Shown piece by piece: positions 17,669 through 28,490 of a stretch of DNA of 34,368 nt (within the stretch, counting starts at the first letter, position 1; each line of letters opens with the position of its first letter). Source of the stretch: Priapulus caudatus (lineage: Eukaryota > Priapulida > Priapulimorpha > Priapulimorphida > Priapulidae); assembly GCF_000485595.1 (NCBI RefSeq), contig NW_014577156.1, forward strand, positions 1 through 34,368. Reading direction: 5' to 3'. The position numbers were made by a program, and so were the translations under genes. The notes under the pieces are model-generated. The model made no database searches and had not been told where the DNA came from. It saw only the letters and a list, made by a program, of their open reading frames with translations.

Positions 17669-18756
17669 TGTAACGCAGATGTTTTTAACGTTACTCGTGT
17701 TTAGTTAGTGATAGAATGTATGTGAAGGCCAAGCACATAGATGAGATAGACAAAGAATATAGATGAGAATGGAAGTCAGATGTTACCCATGATCGTATTT
17801 AATGAAGATCAGAACAGCTACAGTGTAACAAAATGTAGTCACAGTCGCTTCTGTTGTCGAGAGCCTCCTCTATCTCCTCCTCGTCCGCCCCTTACATTGA
17901 CAAGGGCACCAGTTCTGGTTGTCGCAGCAGAGCAGCAGCTGCAGCAGCAACATCAGTCGACGGAGATTTCCTTCTCCTCCTCGTCTGACACCGCGCGTTC
18001 AGACTGAGGAGCTGTCTAATCTCCTCCTCGTCCGACCCTTACGTTTGGACGAGGGAGCTCTCTAATTCCCCCGTCTCTCGTCTGACACCTACGTTCGAAC
18101 GAGGAGCAGCCTAATCTCTCGTCTCGGCCCGCGTTTCCGGCTTTATACTCACCAGGCACGCCGCAGCGCATGCGTGACGCATGCCCCGTAGACTGAGACA
18201 TGCGTGTACGTACCTCGCAAAGGCGTTGCTCACCGTGCCTCCGCCCGGACACGCCGTACACATTCGCGAAGGGCGTCATACACGCCCTATCGCGCACGTG
18301 CTACACCGATTCGCGTGGCGTTGGATGTGTTTTCGACCAAGAGGACTACCTTGAGTCACTATAGATTTATTGTCTAATTTGTTTCTAAGTGACTCTAATC
18401 TGTTTCTATTGACCTCTAATGGGTGAGCGCCGATGCGGCGCTCCTAAGTGACCCCTAATGGCAGGGCGCCTCAGAGCTGTGAATCGTCTCTAAGTGGCCC
18501 TAATCTATTTCTCAAGTGATTTCTAATGGACTTGTTGACGCGATGCGGCTACTGCTAACTAGCTGATGCGTCTTCGTGTGACCTATAACGGAGTCTAGCT
18601 AAGTGCTGTGCATGATACGAGTCGTAGCGGCTAGTGATATCTAGTGATGTCTAGTGATATCTAGGCCCGCTACACTCCGTCACGTATTGCGTCGTGGTTG
18701 GCGGGAATTAGTAGCTAGCTCTATTGGCCTGTAACACCGCTTTTGTGGCATTATCA
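17669..18756 (-). repeat. 3' LTR of the complete retroelement
   Basis: Starts TGTAACGCAGATG and ends GTGGCATTATCA (consensus GGCATTACA). It contains the CTCCTCGTC hairpin array (about 17875-18110) and, on the minus strand, TATAAAG near 18141-18147. The U3 side carries repeated (T)CTAAGTGAC(C)TCTAAT words (about 18370-18530). Confidence 0.88.
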
Positions 18757-18770
18757 CTTACTCCCCACAC
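18757..18770 (-). promoter_or_regulatory. Polypurine tract next to the 3' LTR
   Basis: On the minus strand GTGTGGGGAGTAAG directly precedes the LTR. In the copy at 33021-33034 it is AGTGGGGGGAGAAG. The tract primes plus-strand DNA synthesis in LTR elements and fixes the element's orientation. Confidence 0.75.
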
Positions 18771-19259
18771 TAAAACCGTATGTTCACAAAAGTGGACATC
18801 GAAATGCCAGTTCGCTGGCTAGGGCCGTTACGCTCATGGTAATTGTATAGTCCGGAAGTTTGTTCACCATGCTTCTTTTAGATAGCGACATAGCGTACAA
18901 TCAATACAATAAATACATAATACATAAATACATAATATTATCGTTAGCGATTATTGTCCTATTCTGTGATTCGGGACCCGGATCGACCGCATTGCCATGC
19001 GCCCACACGCGTGACAAAAACTACTAGGCGGATATTCGCGCGTTCTGTGGGCTGCTTAAGTGAACGAACGTGAAGCCGGGTTGATGTCAGTGGTGCGTAC
19101 CTCAATGCGGATTGCGTCGCGGGGGAGGGCTGATTGTGTCGTCAATGGCGGACCCACCAGTGATGGCGCGCGGCAGACAAGATGCCGTCGTGGCCACGCC
19201 TTGGGCCATGGCGGCTATGTGTTCGGGGTTGAAGTCTGCAGGAGGAGTTGCACTGACCT

Positions 19260-19460
19260 TCAACCTGGAATTCGTGTTGTAAATGGTCCTGACCCCGCTG
19301 AACAACCTGTGCGACGCATGTCCCGCGCTCTGGCTACGGCCTGCATCGGCACCCATCCTCCCAGGAGTGCGTCGTTCTCGTCAGAGCTCGTCGGGGAAGA
19401 GAGGTCCGGGGCATCGCTGTGCCGGTCGAGCGTGCCTGCGCGGAGTGGGTAGCATAATAA
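19260..19460 (-). pseudogene. Candidate 3' ORF of the retroelement, damaged copy
   Basis: This stretch aligns with the minus-strand ORF at 33310-33654 (acidic segment and following residues) but is interrupted by indels relative to it. The shared part includes an S-S-P...DE acidic run and GCSAGSGPF near the end. Function is not recognised. Confidence 0.35.
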
Positions 19461-20133
19461 AACCGCAGGCACAGACGAACGCAGACATAGGTTGCCGGCG
19501 ACAGCTGGCGCATGAGGCGCAGGTGCAGGCAGTTGACGTGCTGCGTAGGCGCAGCTGGCGCAGCCTCTGGCGCGCTCCAGTTTAGCGGGCGAAATGTTGG
19601 CGCAGAGCGGCAGGTTCGGCGCCGATAACAAAGCGTGTTCAGCATGCCGTCCTCGATACTTGACCGTTAAGTTTGCGTGGGCTCCATGACAAATGTTAAG
19701 TGTGCGGCGTAACCACGTGGCCACGGTGTCATAGTGCGGGACAGTAACTGTGACAAATGGACTGCGGTAATGGCCATCAGCGGCGCTGGACAATTTTGAT
19801 AGAGCGCGGTCCCACGTATAAGCCGCGGAATAACAAGTTAGCAAGTAGCGCCGCTTTAAACGGCGTCTGAGAAATACACATGCGTTTAGATGGATCGGGT
19901 TTATTTATAGTGCGCTTACAAAACCAAAGGTAACACGATTTATTTCTCATTCCGCCATTAGCAAGATACGTGTAGCGGTCGCGACGACGCTCTGCACGTC
20001 GTCTGAGGCCGTAAAACTTCCTTATTGCCGGGGTTATTAATCAATAATTGGGCCACTTATAGGTAGGAGTGTGCATCGCGTGAAAATGGGCGATCGCACA
20101 CCTTAAACGATGACCGTAGTTTGCGTCATTACA

Positions 20134-21014
20134 AGAACAGCAGAGTAGATTAATAACACAAGAGCTACACACCCGATTCCCGCATATTTTTAACCGATTT
20201 TTCTCATTCAAAATTTGCACCACATAAGAAGCAAGTGTTATACGTATTCTCAGCTTATTATGCACACTTATCACTCACCTTCGTCGGAATTGATATTGTT
20301 TACATATATTTGGTAAGCATATTGCGTGTAAATCGTAATCTGCACCAGCGTGAATTCGCACAATTTACCTGCGAAAATGGCGACTTGTTGGCGACCTTGT
20401 TTTAGGCCTAATTAGAAGCTATCGGGCGCGCATATCGTAAGCGAACGGACGTATCCAAATCATTCGTGCCCGCGATAGGGGTTTAAATGTAACTTGATTA
20501 CCTCCGCGCGGTACGAGGATACTTACTGCAAACTATCTAAGAGATATGGCATAATTATTGATTATTAACTTATGTAAGAAATAGTATTCAATTTCTTGTG
20601 TTCGCGATACAAAAATCTAGGCGCGTCTCCGCGGTTTCTCACGGAATCAAACCTTCGAAATTTAGATTGTCTCTCAAACCCTATCGGGGACACCGAATGA
20701 TTTTGGAAACGTGCCGTTGCTAAATATTGGCGCCCCGATAGCTTGCTAAATAATGGCTAAACAGGTCGCGAACAAAAGCGTAAATCGTGCGAATTCGAGC
20801 TCGTGCAAGATTACGGATTTACAAGCATCGCTTGTCAAATATATGTAAACGAAGTATCAGTCACGCACAAAGAGTGAGTGATTAGTTGGTCAAATAAGCT
20901 GAGGACGTTACACTTGCTTCCTTTATTGGTGGCAAATTTTGATGAGAAAAATCGGTTAAAAATTGCGGGAATCGGGTGGTGTATACTCTTGTGTATTATC
21001 TACTCTTGATGAAC
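20134..21014. repeat. Long palindrome in the retroelement interior
   Basis: The left arm 20134-20485 and right arm 20675-21014 are reverse complements over about 340 bases with indels. Landmarks are CACCCGATTCCCGC / GCGGGAATCGGGTGG, CTCAGCTTATT / AATAAGCTGAG, TTTACATATATTTG / CAAATATATGTAAAC, GAATTCGCAC / GTGCGAATTC, and AGCTATCGGG / CCCCGATAGCT. The spacer is about 190 bases. The same structure is found at 27289-28162 and, degraded, at 12621-13795, and a fourth starts at the right edge of the window. A transcript would fold into a very long double-stranded stem. Confidence 0.85.
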
Positions 21015-21142
21015 GTCGTGTATTATCCATTTCTCTTTAGCGCAGCTCAGGCTATATTGCGTGAGTAGGCAATAACTTCGTCTGATCAAGCCTATCAGTG
21101 CTTGGCCATTCTGAGCCACACTGGCTGTAATGCGTAGTAATT

Positions 21143-21340
21143 CGTGGGGGCATCACAGACAAAAGGCCGTGTGATCGACCGCGTCCCTGACGCACCTTGG
21201 TCGACGGCGCTGTGCGTGGGGGCGACGAAACGAGGCCCTGCTTCAACCAGCATCCCTGCTGCCTTGGTCCGACGGGCTGTCGGGGGAGGGCGAACGACGA
21301 AGAGGCCTGCTGTCCAACCAGAGAGTCCCTGACGCTTGGT
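21143..21340. repeat. ~66-bp tandem triplication in the retroelement interior
   Basis: Three related units start near 21143, 21216 and 21283 with GGGGGCGACGAAA(C)GAGGCCCTG- and CCCTGCTGCCTTGGTC-type words. This matches 13983-14170. Confidence 0.65.
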
Positions 21341-21834
21341 CCGTGAACGTGACGTTTCGACCCGTTAACGCACAGTCCTATGTCGCATACCCAGACCGAG
21401 AATGGCATGCGCTCATTCTAGATTACTTCACATGTACATCGCCGAGTACATGTTTGGCTTGCGCCATTACTTACAAAGTGGGCGTGTGGAAGGAAAGTTT
21501 GTCGCACCACCGGTATAGTAAGGCTGCCAACGTGGGGTTAAAAAAGGGGCTCTCGCTATGTCAAAGGACTGAACCGCTATCCGCTAGCGCACTACCATAA
21601 GGGCGCTTTATTTCGGCGCGTGCCTATTAGTGTCACGCGTGCAATCGCAAGATCTGCTCGCTGCAGTACAGGTAGCGGTGAGTTACTGGGTTCTCCTAAG
21701 CCTTGTATGAAATCTTATAATATCGGAAGCAATTCCAGGGTAGTTAGTGAGACACTTACAAGAGACTGAAAGCGTTCTGTGCCTCGTACTGACCACACGA
21801 AGGGTTGTCCTTGTGGATGTGGTCGTGCGTTCTA

Positions 21835-22012
21835 GGGTGATGAGGGGTCGTGATAAGCATAAATGAAGCGTGAAGGAACCTACTCGGCGTGAGGGTTGTG
21901 AGCCTGACACAAAGTCGTGAAGACGTTAGGGTGATGAGGGTCGTGATGAAGCATAATGAGCGTGAGGCCTACTCGGCGTGAGGGTTGTGAGGCCTCAACG
22001 TCGGGTGAAGAC
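21835..22012. repeat. ~93-bp direct repeat in the retroelement 5' leader
   Basis: GGGTGATGAGGG(G)TCGTGAT...CTACTCGGCGTGAGGG occurs at about 21835-21925 and again at about 21929-22012. This part of the interior is present only in the complete copy; the other copies are cut off just before it, near 21829-equivalent positions. Confidence 0.75.
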
Positions 22013-22565
22013 AGTATCACTTGGTGTATGGGTTGTGGGGCCATACTGCCGAGCGGTGGTGAGGTGGTGGGGACGAGTGATGAGTTATGAGGTGACTTGG
22101 ACGCAGGCGCGTCAGAAGCAACCGAGAAAGCGCGTCCGCATAAGCGTTGTAATGGCCGCCTCGTCCGTTATGGCCGTATGGCCGTAATGGCTTGGCCGTA
22201 ATCGTCGAGCCACCATGAAACAGTTGACTGATTGATCGAGGGCGACTGGACCTGTGGCCCTGACTGTGTAATTAATGTGTGCAAACTGCGCACCTCTCTA
22301 ATGACACCGGCACTTTAATAGCTAATAGCTCTTTGACAGTAATGAATGAGAAGCAGTAATACGATAGTAAATAACTTAATCTCTTAAGTCTAAACCGGCA
22401 AAAGGTTAGCTTTACTTACCAGGCGTATCGTACGGCGGTGTTATGAGATCGTCTGTCTCAAGCGGTGGATGAAAACACGATGATGATGACACGATGCTAG
22501 CGGCACAATGATCGTATAGTAGCAAGCACCGTGGGATATGCCCGCAACAACCAGCAGGAACTAGC

Positions 22566-22581
22566 GACTCTCACGGCACCA
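22566..22581 (-). promoter_or_regulatory. Primer-binding site resembling tRNA-His
   Basis: On the minus strand, two bases after the 5' LTR end, the sequence is TGGTGCCGTGAGAGTC. Its first 11 bases are complementary to the 3' end of animal tRNA-His (TCACGGCACCA as known). The rest does not fit perfectly, which may be sequencing noise or divergence. Confidence 0.7.
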
Positions 22582-22583
22582 AA

Positions 22584-23643
22584 TGTAACGCAGATGTTTT
22601 AACGTTACTCTGTGTTAGGTTATTGAGTAGAATGTATGTGAAGCCAAAGCACATAGATGAGAATAGACAAAGAATATAGATGAGAATGGAAGTCAGATGT
22701 TTACCATGATTCGTATTTTACTTGAAGATCAGAACAGTTACAGTGTTACAAAATGTAGTCACAGTCGCTTCTGGTTGTCGAGAGCCTCCTCTATCTCCTC
22801 CTCGTCCGACCCTTACGTTCGGACAAGGGGCACCAGTTCTGTTGTCGCAGCAGCAGCAGCAGCTGCAGCAGCAACATCAGTCGACGGGAGATTCCCCTCT
22901 CCTCCTCGTCTGACACCCGCGTTCAGACGAGGAGCTGTCTAATCTCCTCCTCGTCCGACCCTTACGTTTGGACGAGGAGCTGTCTAATTCCCCCTCCTCG
23001 TCTGACACCTACGTTCAGACGAGGAGCAGCCTAATCTCTCGTCTCTGCCCGCGTTCTGGCTTTTATACTCACAGGCACGCCCGCGGCGCATGCGTGACAC
23101 ATACGTCGTACATACTCACAAAGGCGTTGCTCACGCCTCGCGCACGCGCCATATACATTCGCGAGGGCGTCATACACGCCCTATGCACGTGCTACACCGA
23201 TTCGCGTGGGCGTTGAGTTGTTTTCGACCGAGAGGACTAAATGAGTCACTATAGATGTTATTGTCTAATCTGTTTCTAAGTGACTCTAATCTGTTTCTAA
23301 TTGACCTCTAATGGGTGAGACGCCGATGCGTCGCTCCTAAGTGACCCCTAATGGGCAGGGCGCATCTCGGCGCTCTAATCGGTCTCTAAGTGGCCCTAAT
23401 CTATTTCTAAGTGATTTCTAATGGACTTGTTGACGCAGATGCGGCTACTGCTAACTAGCTGATGCCGTCTTCGTGTGACCTATAACCGAGTCTAGCTAAG
23501 TGCTGTGTGACCTATAAACGAGTCGTAGCGGCTAGTCATATCTAGTGATGTCTAGTGATATCTAGCCGCTACATTCCTCCGTATTGCGTCGGTGGTGGGG
23601 GAATTAGTAGCTCTATTGGCCTGTAACACTTTGCGGCGTTACA
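22584..23643 (-). repeat. 5' LTR of the complete retroelement
   Basis: Collinear with the LTRs at 17669 and 31942, with ends TGTAACGCAG...GGCGTTACA. On the minus strand a TATAAAAG box lies at 23060-23067 and the hairpin array lies downstream of it, inside the predicted transcript leader. Confidence 0.88.
23060..23067 (-). promoter_or_regulatory. TATA box in the 5' LTR
   Basis: TATAAAAG on the minus strand, within GAGTATAAAAGCC. It is conserved in the LTRs at 25240-25247 and 32418-32425, and as TATAAAG near 18141. It marks the probable U3/R boundary. Confidence 0.6.
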
Positions 23644-24284
23644 CAGCAATCAGGGCCGTGTCCCTCGACCGTAGGGGTAGACGAAGTTTTTGCTTTAGGC
23701 GGCACGCTGGCAGCATGTAATACATGGAAAAATGCCTTTGGCTCGCGCGCTGTGGGTGAAACAAGAAAAATGCCAACTTGACTGAATATAATTCTCAGTG
23801 TAAACGTAGGACGGTGTATACGTTCGCTGTACGTACGTACGGCGGACTTGTGTACATTTGAGGCGACGGCAGACATTTTCTCTCGAGCTATCGCTCCCTT
23901 TATTGCTCGTACAAGACTGCTGATCGTAGCACGACAATTATACGATATACATTTAGCTACACATATATACAAGTAAATCTATTACAAAGGTTATATGTAA
24001 GCATCATACTACTGCAATGACGTCAATGAAACACTGCAGACCAGAGGTATTTAAAGAGATCGTAATGAAAAAGAAAGGATTGACGAGTGATTTTATATAG
24101 TGCACAGTTACGTTAAAGGATACAGATGATGTCCAGGACCGACAAGACAGTATAATGAACACCATGCTATCCTATGACCGTCCTGCACATGATCTGTATC
24201 GTTCAACCGCAATGGCAACTGTGAAGAAGAACATTGTGTAATAACTAGAATGATGTTGACTATAATTCAATGTTGTCTCACCAT
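23644..24284. other. Single-copy flank on the 5' LTR side
   Basis: It starts with the second CAGC target duplication (23644-23647) and continues with sequence seen nowhere else in the window. No gene, RNA or transposon end was recognised. It runs into a truncated copy of the flanking unit at about 24285. Confidence 0.6.
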
Positions 24285-24767
24285 GTGCTTGACGTACTTG
24301 CTGCCTGTATAAGTAGGTACGAGCGTGCGTACGTGCGTCCGTCTTGCGTGCTTGCGTGCGGGCATATCATTACAATGTGTGCGCACGCATGAGCGTATAC
24401 AGCGAACTGTGCGATTACAAACATATCCACACAAAGCACTCAACGTATGCACGCACGTGGACGCCTGGACGCACGCGCATATGCACGCTCGCAGGCACGT
24501 GCACGCGGACGCTTGCATGTAGGCTACACGCACCGCGCCGCACGCACCTGCACATGCACAGACATGGAAGATGCGCGCATAGTGATACGCGTGTATGTAG
24601 ACGCTACACTACACATAAAGACGTATATTTATCCCGGTACGCCACACACAGGAGGCACGCAATCGCGACAGGCACCGCATGTCGTTTTTCTCACGCGTGA
24701 CCGTCAAGGTAACTGCGAGCAGGCGAGATTGCAAGTTTTTTCTGCGAAGTCGCAATCACAAGAACAC
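24285..24767. repeat. 3-kb flanking unit, truncated copy (last ~480 bp only)
   Basis: Collinear with 17170-17668 and 31450-31941, with the same words TGCCTGTATAAGTAGGTACG, GCGATTACAAACATATCC and GAAGATGCGCGCATAGTG, and the same junction to an LTR. Confidence 0.85.
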
Positions 24768-25631
24768 TGTAACCAGATGTTTTTAACGTTACTCTGTGTT
24801 AGGTATTGAGTAGAAATTATGTGAAGCCAAGCACATAGATAAATAGACAAAAGAAAATATGATGAGAATGGAAGTCAGATGTTTACATGATTCGTATTTT
24901 AATTGAAGATCAGAACAGCTACAGGTGTAACAAAATGTAGTCACAGTCGCTTTGTTTCGAGAGCCTCCTTCTATCTCCTCCTCGTCCCGACCCTTACATT
25001 TGGACAAGGGGCACCAGTCTGTGGTCGCAGCAGCAGCAGCAGCTGCAGCAGCAACATCAGTCGACGGGAGATTTCCTTCTCACTCCTCGTCTGACACCCG
25101 CGTTCAGACGAGGAGCTGTTCTAATCTCCTCTCTCGTCGACCCTTAGTTGGACGAGGAGCTGTCTAATTCCCCTCCTCGTCTGACACCTTACGTTCAGAC
25201 GAGGAGCAGCCTAATCTCTGTCTCGGCCCGCGTTTCCGGCTTTTATACTCACAGGCACGCCCAGCGCATGCGTGACGCATGCGCCGTAGACTGAGACATG
25301 CGTTGTACGTACTGCCGCAAAGTCGTTGCTCACGCCTCGCCCACACGCCGTACACATTCGCGAGGGCGTCATACACGCCCTACGCACGTGCTACACCGAT
25401 TCGCGTGGGCGAGTTGTTTTCGACCAAGAGACTACTTGAGTCACTAAGATTATTGTCTAATTTGTTTCTAAGTGACTCTAATCTGTTTCTATTGACCCTC
25501 TAAGCGGTGAGACGCCGATGCGGCGCTCCTAAGTGACCCATAATGGCAGGGCGCATCTCAGAGCTGTAATCGTCTCTAAGTGCCCTAATCTATTTCTAAG
25601 TTATTTCTAATGGCTTGTTGACGCGGATGCG
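24768..25631 (-). repeat. Truncated 3' LTR of copy 2
   Basis: Begins TGTAACCAGATG and follows the LTR consensus up to GACGCGGATGCG, after which about 190 bases of the LTR (its element-internal side) are missing. Confidence 0.85.
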
Positions 25632-25987
25632 AAAGCAACTACAGATGGGATACTTACGATATAGAACACTAATAAAGTACAAATAGACATGAAAGATATA
25701 AACTAAAATAAAAAAACAAAGAGTAAACAAGATAAAAACGCAGAGACAAGATGACAATAATAAAATGAATAAAAGTCCAGAAAAATCTAAGACAAACACG
25801 ACTAAACACCCAAAAGAAAATTATAGGAGAATGGAGGAAAATAAAAAGAAAAACAATATGAGCAAAAAAACAGAAAAAAAAATATATAGATAGCGCATAT
25901 AAAAAACTAAATAAAAACCAACAAAACAACAACAAATAAAGAACTCCGAAAATAATACCACACCAAAATCAGGAACAACAAAATGAC
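25632..25987. other. A-rich insertion replacing the LTR end and polypurine tract
   Basis: 356 bases of A-rich, C-poor, T-poor sequence on the + strand with no match elsewhere in the window. It replaces the end of the LTR, the polypurine tract and the first bases of the interior. The poly-Phe/Leu frames on the minus strand are composition artefacts. Confidence 0.6.
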
Positions 25988-26329
25988 AGTCCCTGGCTGC
26001 CTCTTACGCGGCAGTATTGTATACCGAATTTGTTACCAACACTCGCTTTAATAGCGACATAGCTACGCATCAATACAATAAATACATAATACATATCACA
26101 TAATAATGTATAATACTGGTGTGGGCTCATAGCATACGGAGAACACAACCAGAGATAACAAAACTACTATGGGATCATCGCGGTTCTGTGGCTGCTACAG
26201 TGAGCGCGACGTGTATACTCGTAGATGTCAGCTGTCGAATTTCCCATCGAATCGTCGGGGGATGGGCTGATGTGTCGCATGGCGACCAGATGGCCGTCGC
26301 GGTCAGACAATGAATGGCCGTCGGGCCAA

Positions 26330-26396
26330 CCTTTTTTTATCTTGTATCGTTTTTTTTGTTTGTTTTTTTTTTTTTTTTTTTTTTTTTATTTTTTTG
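26330..26396. repeat. Poly-T tract inside copy 2
   Basis: T-runs including about 26 consecutive Ts lie where the other copies read GGCCAACCCTTGGGCCATGG. This could be an insertion of a poly(T) tract or a base-calling artefact. Confidence 0.85.
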
Positions 26397-26685
26397 GCCA
26401 ATGGCGGCTATGATGTCGGGTTGCAAGTCTGAGGAGGAGCTTGCACTGCGCTCGAACCTGGAATTCGTGGTCAATGGTCCTGACCCGCTGAAGCTGTGCG
26501 ACGATTCTCCGCCTCTGGCACGCCTGCATGCACCCATCCTCCCAGGAGTCGTCGTCTTCGTCAGGCTCCGGGATATAGAGAGTCGGGAACATCAGCTGTG
26601 CGGTGGAGCGTGCCTGCGGCGGAGTGGGTAGCATTGCTCCACTCGCCCCCGCAGCAACAGACGACGCAGACATAGGTCTGCGCAC
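26386..26685 (-). pseudogene. Candidate 3' ORF of the retroelement, copy 2
   Basis: It shares LPTPPQARST and the acidic PEPDEDDDSWEDG segment with 33310-33654, but the C-terminal part differs by frameshifts and is cut by the poly-T tract. It supports conservation of the acidic segment between copies. Function is unknown. Confidence 0.4.
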
Positions 26686-27288
26686 AGCATGGCGGCATGA
26701 GGCGTCAGGTGTCAGGCAGTTGACGCGGCGAGGCGGCAGGTGACGCAGGGCCCTGCTGGCGCGCTTGCGCAGGTGTCACGGCGCCAAACATGTAGCGCAG
26801 AGCTCAGGTCGCGGCGGAATCAACAAGCGTAGGTAGCTGCCGTTCGTCATCTGACCGTGTTGTGTGGTCCAACTGAACAATTTAAGTGGGGCGTAACACG
26901 TGGCACCGGTTCATAGCAGGACAGTATGTGACAAATGACTTGCCGGTATTGCCAATAGCGTCGTGAGACAAATTATGTAGAGCGCGGTCACTGTATAAGC
27001 ACGCGGAAAAACAGAGTTCACAAGTAGGCCGCTTTAAACGGGCGATCTGAGATAACATGCGTAGAATGGAGCGCGTCTTAATATAGGCGCTTTACAAACA
27101 AGAGTAAACATATTCTCCCGAGTAGTCCAAGACTTAGTGACAGCGTCGACACGCTGCACGTCGTCTGAGCCGTAAAACTATCCTTATGCCGTATAATAAA
27201 TAATGGGCCACTTATAAAGTAGGAGTGTGCATCGTGAAATGGCGATGCACACCGCTAACCAATGACTGCGTAGTTTGGCGTCATTACA

Positions 27289-28162
27289 TGAACGCAAGAG
27301 TAGATAATAACACAAGAGTAACCACACGCCGATTCCCGCATTTTTAACACGATTTTTCTCATCAAAATTTTCCACCATACAAGAAGCGCAAGTGGTAACG
27401 TCCCAGCTATTATGACGCACTAAATCACTCCATTCGTGTATTCGATATTCGTTTACATTATTTGGCTTATCAATTATTGCTGATAATCGTAATCTTGCAC
27501 GACTGAATTGCCACAATTATCACCGGCTAAAATGGCTACTTTGGCGAACTGTTTAGCCATAATTTAGAAGCTATCGGCGCAACAATCTGTAGCAACGGAC
27601 GTTTCCAAAATCATTCGGCCCCAATAGGGGTTTAATGTACTTGCATTAAACTTGCGCAGTGGGGCGCGTAAATGGGAACTTACGGTCAAACTACTACAGA
27701 GAAATTGCTATTATTGTATTATTACTTAACTGTAAGATAGTATGTCAATTTCTTGTGTTGGACGATCACAATAACTGAGCGCGATCTCGCCGTTTCTCAC
27801 GAGATCCAACTTCAATTTAGATGTCTTCAAGCCCTATCGGGACACGAATGATTTGGAAACGTCCGTTGCTAAACTATTGGGCGCCCACGATAGCTTCTAA
27901 AAATGGCTAACAGGTGCGTCAACAAGAAATCGGTAAATCGTGCGAATTCAGCTCTGTGCAAGATTACGATTTAAACACAATACGCTGTCAAATAAATGTA
28001 ACCGAATATCAGTACCAAACAAAGGTGAGTGATAGTGTCATAATAAGCTGAGGAAACGTATAACACTTGCTTCTTTATGGTGTCAAATTTTGATGAGAAA
28101 AACGGTAAAAATGCGGAATCGGGTTCGTTTACTCTGGTGTTCATATCTACATCCTTGATGAA
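27289..28162. repeat. Long palindrome in the retroelement interior, copy 2
   Basis: Left arm 27289-27633 and right arm 27831-28162, with the same landmarks as 20134-21014 and a spacer of about 197 bases. The conserved 10-bp hairpin (27225-27252) lies just outside the left arm. Confidence 0.8.
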
Positions 28163-28284
28163 CGTCGTGTATACATTTCTCTTATAGCGCAGTCCAAGCA
28201 ATATTGCGTGAGTGGCAATAACTCGTCACTGCATCACAGCGCTATCAGTGCTTGCGCATTCTAGGCCAGCACTGGCTGTATGCG

Positions 28285-28490
28285 TGTCAAGCGGGGGGGC
28301 ATCGACAAAAGAGGCCCCTGTGCGACAGCGTTCCCTGACCATAGGTCGAGCGGGACTGTCGTGGGGAAGCGACGAAAGAAGCCGGTGTCCAACCACATCA
28401 CCTGCTGGCCTTGGTCGACGGCGCTGTCCGTGGAGGCGATCGAAAGAGGCCCCTGTCAACCAACGTCCCTGACGCAATTGTCGTGAAACG
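28285..28490. repeat. ~66-bp tandem triplication, copy 2
   Basis: Matches 13983-14170 and 21143-21340, with units carrying CGA(C/A)AAAGAGGCCCCTG and TTGGTCGACGG words. Confidence 0.6.

Larger units (their letters stand above)
17669..23643 (-). mobile_element. LTR retroelement, structurally complete copy without visible gag-pol
   Basis: Two direct ~1.07-kb LTRs with TGTAAC...GTTACA ends (17669-18756 and 22584-23643) flank a 3.8-kb interior, and both outer sides carry CAGC. On the minus strand the 5' LTR (22584-23643) is followed after two bases by a primer-binding site TGGTGCCGTGA, and the 3' LTR (17669-18756) is preceded by a purine-rich tract. The interior lacks reverse transcriptase, integrase, protease or a CCHC knuckle in any frame I could read, so it appears non-autonomous (LARD-like), or too damaged to recognise. 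Its notable contents are a long palindrome, a tandem triplication and one short candidate 3' ORF. It lies downstream of the OTUD7-like gene in opposite orientation. Confidence 0.85.

Noticed and set aside
22697-22942. Ser/Ala-rich open frames over the LTR CAG repeat (also 17780-18007, 24952-25167 and 32055-32392)
   Set aside because: They lie in LTRs, on the strand opposite to the element, and consist of the CAG and CTCCTCGTC repeats. No coding signal.
25596-25935. Phe/Leu-rich frames resembling membrane proteins, and the poly-Phe frame at 26225-26413
   Set aside because: They come from A-rich or poly-T low-complexity sequence absent in the other copies, with no start context or homology.
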